This document shows positions 1 through 5,551 of a stretch of DNA of 11,251 bases, piece by piece. Origin of the DNA: JBJELF01 sp051879015 (GTDB lineage: Bacteria > Bacillota > Clostridia > Lachnospirales > Lachnospiraceae); contig JBJELF010000109.1 of the NCBI GenBank assembly GCA_051879015.1, forward strand, positions 1 to 11,251. The letters run 5' to 3'. The notes under the pieces were generated by a model. It saw only the letters and a list, made by a program, of their open reading frames with translations. It was not told the DNA's origin and ran no database searches. Position numbers and translations under genes: made by a program. Each line of letters begins with the position of its first letter. Positions within the stretch are counted from its first letter, which is position 1.

Positions 1-20
1 AAGGAGGCTATATTGTATTG

Positions 21-2321
21 ATGATAAAGTTATTTGATACGGGTGCTTATTTAGTAAATGGCACCGAACTTGTGCCAGACAACCAGGAGGCAAGCCAAAT
101 TTTGGCATCAAAGATGAATTTGGTTCCATCTAAAGAAGAAGCTGCAAAAGGTACCATGGCATATGGTATTTTAAAGGCGCATAATACTTCCGATGATATG
201 AAGAAGCTGAAAATTAAATTTGATTGTCTGACTTCTCATGATATTACCTTTGTAGGTATCATTCAGACAGCTCGCGCATCAGGGCTGGAAAAGTTTCCAG
301 TGCCGTATGTACTCACTAACTGTCACAATTCTCTCTGCGCAGTAGGCGGTACGATCAACGAGGATGACCATGTATTTGGTTTGTCCGCAGCCAAGAAATA
401 TGGTGGTATCTATGTTCCACCTCATCAGGCAGTCATTCACCAATTTGCCAGAGAAATGTTGGCAGGATGCGGCAAGATGGTGCTGGGTTCTGACTCCCAC
501 ACACGATACGGTGCATTAGGTACCATGGCTTGCGGTGAAGGCGGCGGTGAGTTGGCAAAGCAGCTTCTCTGTCAGACCTATGATATCAATATGCCGGGTG
601 TCATTGCCATTTATTTAACAGGAAAGCCGCAGAAGGGCGTAGGTCCGCAGGATATTGCACTGGCTATCATTGGAGCAGTATTTAAAAATGGCTATGTCAA
701 GAATAAAGTAATGGAATTTGTTGGACCTGGTATCGATAATCTGTCCGTAGATTACCGTATTGGTGTGGATGTTATGACTACTGAGACTACTTGTCTTTCC
801 TCCATATGGAGAACGGATGATAAGGTTAAGGAGTTTTATGATATTCACTATCGTCCGGATGACTACAAGGAATTAAATCCAGCACCAGTCACCTACTATG
901 ACGGTGTGGTTTATGTGGATTTGGATACCATAAAGCCGATGATTGCGATGCCATTCCACCCAAGTAATGTCTACACTATCGATGAGCTGAATGCAAATCT
1001 GGAAGATATTTTGGCAGATGTAGAAGCGGGTGCAAAGGTTAGCTTTGGAAACAAGGTACAGTTTACCTTGCGTGATAAGATTCATGATGGCAAGCTCTAT
1101 GTAGAGCAGGGTGTTATTGCAGGCTGTGCGGGAGGCGGATTTGAGAATCTTTGCGATGCTGCTGATATTCTGCGAGGAAAAACTATCGGATCAGATGAGT
1201 TTACGTTAAGTGTTTATCCAGCATCCCAGCCAGTCTTTATGCAGTTGGTGAAGAATGGTTGTGTAGCGGATTTGATGGAGAGTGGAGCAGTGATTCGTAC
1301 CGCATTCTGTGGTCCATGCTTTGGCGCTGGAGATACTCCATCTCATAAGGGATTAAGTATTCGTCATGCTACCAGAAACTTCCCGAACCGTGAAGGTTCT
1401 AAGCCGGGAAATGGACAGATTGCTTCTGTTGCATTGATGGATGCTCGCTCTATTGCAGCCACTGCTGCAAATAAGGGATATTTGACCTCTGCCCAGGATG
1501 TAGATGTCAACTTCACCAAACCAAAGTATTTCTTCGATAAGAAGATTTACGATACCCGCGTGTTTAACGGTGTAGGCAAGGCAGATCCGACTCTTGACTT
1601 AAAGAAAGGACCAAATATTGTAGATTGGCCAGAGATGGTTGAGTTAACTGAGAATATTATGCTTCGTGTTGTATCTGAGATTCATGATCCAGTTACCACC
1701 ACCGATGAGCTGATTCCATCGGGAGAGACTTCTTCCTATCGCTCCAACCCACTGGGTTTGGCAGAGTTTACTCTTTCCAGAAAAGATCCAGAGTATGTGG
1801 GACGTGCTAAGGAGATTTATAAGCAGGAAAAGATTCGCCGCACCAACAGCTGTCCAATGCGTGAATATAAGCCATTGGGTGATGCTTTCCGCAAGGTAAA
1901 GGAATATTATCCAGATTTGAAAGCTCGAGCAACTGGTATTGGTACTACGATTTATGCAGTAAAACCAGGTGATGGTTCTGCTCGTGAACAGGCTGCTTCC
2001 TGTCAGAAAGTATTAGGCGGTTGGGCTAATATCGCCAAGGAGTATGCAACAAAGCGTTATCGTTCCAATCTGATTAACTGGGGCATGATTCCATTTATTT
2101 ATGAAGAAGAGGAGCTTCCATTCACAAATCTGGACTTTATCTTTATCCCAGGTATTCGCACTGCCATCAAGGAAAAGGCAAGCAGTGTGACCGCTTACGT
2201 AGTAAAAGATACCTTGGAGGCATTTGAACTAAAAATTGGAGAGCTGACGGATGATGAGAGACAGATTATCCTTGACGGCTGTCTGATTAATTACAATAAA
2301 TTTAAAGCACAGGGAAAGTAA
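21..2321 (+). CDS. Aconitase-superfamily hydratase (YbhJ-like, substrate unknown)
   Basis: A 766-residue protein of the aconitase/isopropylmalate isomerase superfamily, which uses a [4Fe-4S] cluster to hydrate or dehydrate small carboxylic acids. Seen in the sequence (numbered from the TTG at 18): GSDSHT at about 157-162; the first cluster cysteine in GCAGGG (Cys370); the other two in CGPC (Cys431, Cys434); and a C-terminal swivel domain with GDGSAREQ near 651-658 and LGGWANIAKEYA after it. The usual GSCTN around the first cysteine reads GCAGG here, and the Ser-Arg loop is GSAREQ rather than GSSREH, so this is not a textbook citrate-cycle aconitase. Length and divergence resemble E. coli YbhJ-type hydratases (recalled). 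AAGGAGG at 1-7 is the ribosome binding site. ATG at 21 is chosen, but TTG at 18 is better spaced and possible. Upstream context is cut off. Confidence 0.88.
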   Translation: MIKLFDTGAYLVNGTELVPDNQEASQILASKMNLVPSKEEAAKGTMAYGILKAHNTSDDMKKLKIKFDCLTSHDITFVGIIQTARASGLEKFPVPYVLTNCHNSLCAVGGTINEDDHVFGLSAAKKYGGIYVPPHQAVIHQFAREMLAGCGKMVLGSDSHTRYGALGTMACGEGGGELAKQLLCQTYDINMPGVIAIYLTGKPQKGVGPQDIALAIIGAVFKNGYVKNKVMEFVGPGIDNLSVDYRIGVDVMTTETTCLSSIWRTDDKVKEFYDIHYRPDDYKELNPAPVTYYDGVVYVDLDTIKPMIAMPFHPSNVYTIDELNANLEDILADVEAGAKVSFGNKVQFTLRDKIHDGKLYVEQGVIAGCAGGGFENLCDAADILRGKTIGSDEFTLSVYPASQPVFMQLVKNGCVADLMESGAVIRTAFCGPCFGAGDTPSHKGLSIRHATRNFPNREGSKPGNGQIASVALMDARSIAATAANKGYLTSAQDVDVNFTKPKYFFDKKIYDTRVFNGVGKADPTLDLKKGPNIVDWPEMVELTENIMLRVVSEIHDPVTTTDELIPSGETSSYRSNPLGLAEFTLSRKDPEYVGRAKEIYKQEKIRRTNSCPMREYKPLGDAFRKVKEYYPDLKARATGIGTTIYAVKPGDGSAREQAASCQKVLGGWANIAKEYATKRYRSNLINWGMIPFIYEEEELPFTNLDFIFIPGIRTAIKEKASSVTAYVVKDTLEAFELKIGELTDDERQIILDGCLINYNKFKAQGK

Positions 2322-2342
2322 AATTATTTCTTGTATCAATGG

Positions 2343-2377
2343 AGCGCTGGATTGCAGAAATGTGATTCAGCGCTTTT
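2343..2377 (+). terminator. Rho-independent terminator after the hydratase gene
   Basis: AGCGCTG (2343-2349) pairs perfectly with CAGCGCT (2368-2374). The stem continues inward with A-U and G-U pairs to a GAAA loop at 2357-2360. Four T residues follow at 2374-2377. It begins about 20 bases after the stop codon. Confidence 0.72.
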
Positions 2378-2483
2378 GGCGTACAAGGTGTATGAGGAAA
2401 ATGACTGTCTGTCCTGGATGATTCAAAAATAAATGCTAAGAAAAACAATAGGAAGATTAACAGTGATCCTTTTTTGAGGGGCG

Positions 2484-2512
2484 TTGACAAACACAGTATG
2501 TTTTGTTATGAT
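2484..2512 (+). promoter_or_regulatory. Consensus housekeeping promoter for the sufC operon
   Basis: TTGACA at 2484-2489 and TATGAT at 2507-2512 are separated by exactly 17 bases. Transcription should begin near 2518-2520, leaving a leader of about 170 bases before sufC. The serS promoter has the same two hexamers and spacing. Confidence 0.8.
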
Positions 2513-2517
2513 GATGG

Positions 2518-2688
2518 ATGCGAAAACCCTACGAAAAAAAGGATATTGTTCGGCATCAGGAGTATGGGGATTTGCATGAAAAGCATACAGATGCGAGTTT
2601 TTCATTGCGGTTGGAGATGTTCAAAAAAGCATTGATGATCTGTATGGAAATACGCAGCAGTTGTGAGAAACGTAATAAGAAGAGGTGA
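2518..2688 (+). CDS. Possible leaderless 56-codon ORF ahead of sufC
   Basis: An open frame of 56 codons starts with ATG at the predicted transcription start of the promoter at 2484-2512, so it would be translated leaderless or not at all; no ribosome binding site is possible on that transcript. The product would begin MRKPYEKKDIVRHQEYGDL and is rich in Lys, Arg and Glu, with no domain I recognise. Its TGA (2686-2688) is the end of the AGAGGTGA ribosome binding site of sufC, an arrangement that could couple the two. Chance is a serious alternative, and the other frames of this 371-bp gap hold only shorter pieces. The gap otherwise contains the terminator and promoter listed separately. Confidence 0.2.
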   Translation: MRKPYEKKDIVRHQEYGDLHEKHTDASFSLRLEMFKKALMICMEIRSSCEKRNKKR

Positions 2689-2692
2689 CATT

Positions 2693-3496
2693 TTGTTAGA
2701 GTTAAAAAATATATCATTTGAAGTACCCGAGGGAAAAGGGCAAAAGGAAATTATTAAGGATATTAGCTTGAGTGTTGATGAGCGAAAATTTGTAGTTATT
2801 ACTGGTCCAAATGGAGGCGGCAAGTCTACTTTGGCTAAACTGATTGCTGGCATCGAAAAGCCAACTTCAGGTAAGATTTATTTTAATGGTATGGATATCA
2901 CAGACAAGAGTATTACAGAGCGTGCGAATCTGGGAATCAGTTACGCTTTTCAGCAGCCAGTACGATTTAAGGGAATTCAGGTGCTCGATTTAATTCGTAT
3001 CGCTTCAGGAAATCGCCGTCTTTCGGCAGCCGATGCCTGCCGCTATTTATCTGAGGTTGGACTATGCGCTAAGGATTATATCAAGCGTGAGGTCAATGCC
3101 AGTCTTTCCGGAGGTGAATTAAAACGTATCGAGATTGCCACCGTGTTGGCACGTGGCACGCAGCTTTCCGTTTTTGACGAGCCGGAAGCGGGGATTGATT
3201 TGTGGAGCTTCCAAAATTTGATTCAGGTATTTGAGCGTATGCAGGAGAAAAACAAAGAAGGGTCTATTCTTATCATTTCTCATCAGGAGCGCATCCTAAA
3301 TATCGCCGATGAAATTATTGTGTTGGCGGATGGACAGATAGCAAAACAGGGAAGTAAGGAAGAGGTTTTGCCAACTCTGCTTGGAACGGCCTCTGCAGTG
3401 GCGGCTTGCGGCGGATTTCCTAGAAACCTGGATGGCGAATCAACAAAAAATATGTTAAAGCCAGATTTGCAGGCAAAGGAGGGGAGCGCAGTATGA
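2693..3496 (+). CDS. sufC: Fe-S cluster assembly ATPase, SufC / SmsC type
   Basis: A 267-residue ABC ATPase. Walker A GPNGGGKST is at 38-46, followed by the Q-loop region YAFQQP, signature LSGGE at 138-142, Walker B SVFDEPEAGIDLWSF from 159, and the H-loop His197 in ISHQE. The DEPEAGIDLWSF stretch is characteristic of SufC-like ATPases rather than transporter ATPases. Family role: a cytoplasmic ATPase that powers the SufB/SufD scaffold during Fe-S cluster assembly. A TTG start at 2693 is chosen because AGAGGTGA (2681-2688) lies four bases upstream and the product then begins MLELKNISF, the usual SufC start; the longer GTG start at 2663 lacks such a site. The stop overlaps the next ATG as ATGA, indicating tight coupling with the SufB/D gene. 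Confidence 0.9.
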   Translation: MLELKNISFEVPEGKGQKEIIKDISLSVDERKFVVITGPNGGGKSTLAKLIAGIEKPTSGKIYFNGMDITDKSITERANLGISYAFQQPVRFKGIQVLDLIRIASGNRRLSAADACRYLSEVGLCAKDYIKREVNASLSGGELKRIEIATVLARGTQLSVFDEPEAGIDLWSFQNLIQVFERMQEKNKEGSILIISHQERILNIADEIIVLADGQIAKQGSKEEVLPTLLGTASAVAACGGFPRNLDGESTKNMLKPDLQAKEGSAV

Positions 3497-4419
3497 AAAA
3501 ATTTGATGAAATTCAAAAAAGACTTTTAATGGAAGTAGCAGACCTTCACGAAGTGCCGGAGGGTGCTTACAATATTCGTTCCAACAGTCAATTGGCTGCA
3601 AGAAACACTACCGCCAACATTGATATTATTTCTAAGGAAAATGGTACAGGCATTGATATTAAAATTAAACCGGGTACCAAAAAAGAGAGCGTCCATATTC
3701 CAGTTGTATTAAGCCAGAGCGGTCTGAAAGAAGTTGTTTACAATGATTTCTATATTGGAGAGAATTGTGATGTGGTTATTGTGGCAGGCTGCGGGATCGA
3801 CAACTGCGGTAAGCAGGACTCGGAGCATGATGGAATTCACCGCTTTTATGTAGGAAAAAATTCTAAGGTGCGTTATGTGGAAAAGCATTATGGTTCTGGT
3901 GAAGGTACGGGAAAGCGCATTTTAAATCCTGGCACTGAGGTATATATGGAAGAAAACAGCTCCATGGAGATGGAGATGGTTCAGATTAAGGGAGTAGACT
4001 CTACTAATCGAAAGACAATTGCTGAGTTGGCAGCAGGTGCAAAGCTGGTAGTGAGAGAGCGCTTGATGACTCATGGTGACCAGACTGCTATCAGCAGTTA
4101 TGATGTTAAACTCAATGGAGAGGGAGCTAGTGCCGATGTAGTCTCTCGCTCTGTAGCTAAAGATAATTCTTATCAGAAATTTGATTCCCGCATTACGGGA
4201 AATGCGCCGTGCAACGGACACACAGAGTGCGATGCCATCATCATGAATCATGCTAAGATTTTAGCAATTCCGCAGCTTGAGGCCAATGATTTGGATGCAG
4301 CTTTGATTCATGAAGCGGCTATCGGAAAGATTGCCGGTGAGCAAATTACGAAGTTGATGACTTTAGGATTGACGGAAGAAGAAGCGGAAGAGCAGATTAT
4401 TAATGGATTTTTAAAATGA
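3493..4419 (+). CDS. SufB/SufD-family Fe-S scaffold protein (SmsB type)
   Basis: A 308-residue SufB/SufD-family protein, shorter than E. coli SufB (nearly 500) or SufD (over 400). The middle is the beta-strand-rich region expected of the family beta-helix (for example KVRYVEKHYGSGEGTGKRI). The C-terminus has the family pattern: GHTECDAIIM with Cys246, IPQLEAND, then HEAAIGKIAGEQ from His273. Cys-X4-Cys-type cysteines also occur near GCGIDNCG. With the overlapping SufC it fits the two-gene SUF-like minimal system (SMS, SmsC-SmsB) of anaerobes and archaea, where one protein serves in place of SufB and SufD. No cysteine desulfurase, SufU or SufD partner is present in the window. AAAGGAGGGG at 3476-3485 is the ribosome binding site. 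Whether it acts alone as scaffold is inference. Confidence 0.87.
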   Translation: MKKFDEIQKRLLMEVADLHEVPEGAYNIRSNSQLAARNTTANIDIISKENGTGIDIKIKPGTKKESVHIPVVLSQSGLKEVVYNDFYIGENCDVVIVAGCGIDNCGKQDSEHDGIHRFYVGKNSKVRYVEKHYGSGEGTGKRILNPGTEVYMEENSSMEMEMVQIKGVDSTNRKTIAELAAGAKLVVRERLMTHGDQTAISSYDVKLNGEGASADVVSRSVAKDNSYQKFDSRITGNAPCNGHTECDAIIMNHAKILAIPQLEANDLDAALIHEAAIGKIAGEQITKLMTLGLTEEEAEEQIINGFLK

Positions 4420-4430
4420 GAAAAGAAATT

Positions 4431-4461
4431 AGGAGCTAGAGAAATTTCTAGTTCCTTTTTT
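4431..4461 (+). terminator. Rho-independent terminator of the suf operon
   Basis: A 10-bp stem (4431-4440 with 4447-4456, one G-U pair), a six-base loop, and a run of six T residues at 4456-4461. It starts 12 bases after the SufB/D stop. Confidence 0.9.
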
Positions 4462-4580
4462 ATGCTGTAAAAGAATGTCAAATACCCTGTCACCTAATAC
4501 CCAAAGGGCACAGGCGGCAGTGGGTTTTGGCCTACAACAAACGAAAGAATTTATTTATGAAAAGACTTGTAAATTTTGTG

Positions 4581-4609
4581 TAGATTAAAAAGAAAAAGCG
4601 TGCTATAAT
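4581..4609 (+). promoter_or_regulatory. Extended -10 promoter for parB
   Basis: TATAAT at 4604-4609 is preceded by TGC (4601-4603), forming an extended -10 element. The hexamer 17 bases upstream, TAGATT (4581-4586), is a weak -35, as is common with extended -10 promoters. Transcription would start near 4616, about 35 bases before the parB start codon. Confidence 0.65.
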
Positions 4610-4642
4610 CTAACCAACTATGTGTAAAAATATTGATAAGGA

Positions 4643-4658
4643 GGCGGCACGTGGAACA
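4643..4658 (+). promoter_or_regulatory. parS-like site overlapping the parB start codon
   Basis: The 16 bases GGCGGCACGTGGAACA share the CACGTG core and the whole right half (CACGTGGAACA) with the firmicute parS palindrome TGTTCCACGTGGAACA. The left outer arm is poorly matched because it coincides with the ribosome binding site. The GTG start codon (4651-4653) sits inside the core. Possible autoregulation is inference. Confidence 0.35.
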
Positions 4659-5472
4659 GGAAGTTCAAAAGATAGTCAAAATTAGAAAAATCGAGCCAAA
4701 CAAAAATCAGCCGCGAAAGGTATTTGAGGATGAGTCTTTAAAAGAACTAAGTGAATCTATCCGTTCTTATGGAGTGATTCAGCCTATTGTAGTACATAGC
4801 AAAGGTTCTGGTTATGAAATCATTGCAGGCGAGCGTCGTTGGCGGGCTGCCAGGCAAGCTGGGCTTCGGGAGATACCTGTCATTATCAAGGATTATAGCG
4901 AGCAGGAAGCAGCTGAGGTGGCATTGATTGAGAATGTACAGAGAGAAAATTTAAATCCGATTGAGGAGGCGCAAGCTTATCAAAAATTGATACAGGAGTA
5001 TGGCATGACACAGGAAGAACTGGCAAAAAAAGTTGGAAAAAGTCGGAGCCTCATATCCAATGCAGTGCGATTTCTCAAATTGCCGGATGAAGTCAAGAGC
5101 TTATTAGAGAAAGGACAGATATCGGAAGGTCATGCAAAGGTATTGTTGTCTGTCAGCAGTCCAGAAAAACAGCAGCAGCTGGCGGAGAAAATTATAGAGG
5201 AAAACTGGAGTGTACGTCAGTTGGAACGGATACTCAAGCAAGAAAAAGAGAATCTCAAAAAGAATATACAAGACGAATTAGAAAAAAAACAAAATCAGAA
5301 AAAAATGGCAATGGCCAATCAGGAATTATATACTGAGTTGGCGGAGAAGATAAATACAAAGGTAGGCACGAAGGTGACTATTGCACGAAAGACGGAAACA
5401 AAAGGAAAAATTGAGATAGATTACTATTCTTTGGAAGATCTAGAGCGCATCAGCGAGATACTTTTAAAGTGA
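4651..5472 (+). CDS. parB: Chromosome-partitioning protein ParB (Spo0J type)
   Basis: A 273-residue ParB-family CTPase clamp that binds parS sites and loads condensin at the origin region. Visible: N-terminal CTP-binding domain with QPRKVF, GERRWRA at 60-66 and ENVQRENLNP at 94-103; helix-turn-helix near 119-145 (MTQEELAKKVGKSRSLISNA); GHAKVLL at 160-166; a Lys/Glu-rich linker; and a short C-terminal dimerisation region. GHA in place of the RHA typical of Noc, and the lack of an N-terminal amphipathic extension, favour ParB over Noc. GTG at 4651 is chosen because AAGGAGG (4638-4644) precedes it by six bases; a TTG at 4633 would lie before that site. No parA is adjacent: the upstream gene is sufB/D, with its own terminator and a new promoter between. 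Confidence 0.93.
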   Translation: MEQEVQKIVKIRKIEPNKNQPRKVFEDESLKELSESIRSYGVIQPIVVHSKGSGYEIIAGERRWRAARQAGLREIPVIIKDYSEQEAAEVALIENVQRENLNPIEEAQAYQKLIQEYGMTQEELAKKVGKSRSLISNAVRFLKLPDEVKSLLEKGQISEGHAKVLLSVSSPEKQQQLAEKIIEENWSVRQLERILKQEKENLKKNIQDELEKKQNQKKMAMANQELYTELAEKINTKVGTKVTIARKTETKGKIEIDYYSLEDLERISEILLK

Positions 5473-5519
5473 CCGCTCCGCTTATGTCTAAAACAACTTG
5501 TTTATGAGACCGGGAGTGG
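5473..5519 (+). other. Intergenic RNA hairpin between parB and the coiled-coil gene
   Basis: CCGCTCC (5473-5479) pairs with GGAGTGG (5513-5519, one G-U), GTCT (5486-5489) with AGAC (5507-5510), and AAAC (5491-5494) with GTTT (5500-5503). The structure starts at the first base after the parB stop. It lacks a T-run, so it looks like an mRNA-stability or processing hairpin rather than a terminator. Confidence 0.45.
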
Positions 5520-5551
5520 ATGAAGTAAGAAAAAGAAAAGGAGAGAAAACT

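Noticed and set aside
2663..2692. GTG at 2663 as the sufC start
   Set aside because: It would add ten residues not typical of SufC and would place the AGAGGTGA binding site inside the gene; TTG 2693 fits better.
3142..3157. Second CACGTG, inside sufC, as a parS candidate
   Set aside because: Outside the six-base core few positions of the arms agree with parS, and it lies in the conserved LARGTQL codons.
5498..5551. 18-codon N-terminal extension of the rod protein from TTG 5498 or ATG 5504
   Set aside because: No ribosome binding site precedes either codon, the segment forms the intergenic hairpin, and AAGGAG sits at the right distance from ATG 5552.
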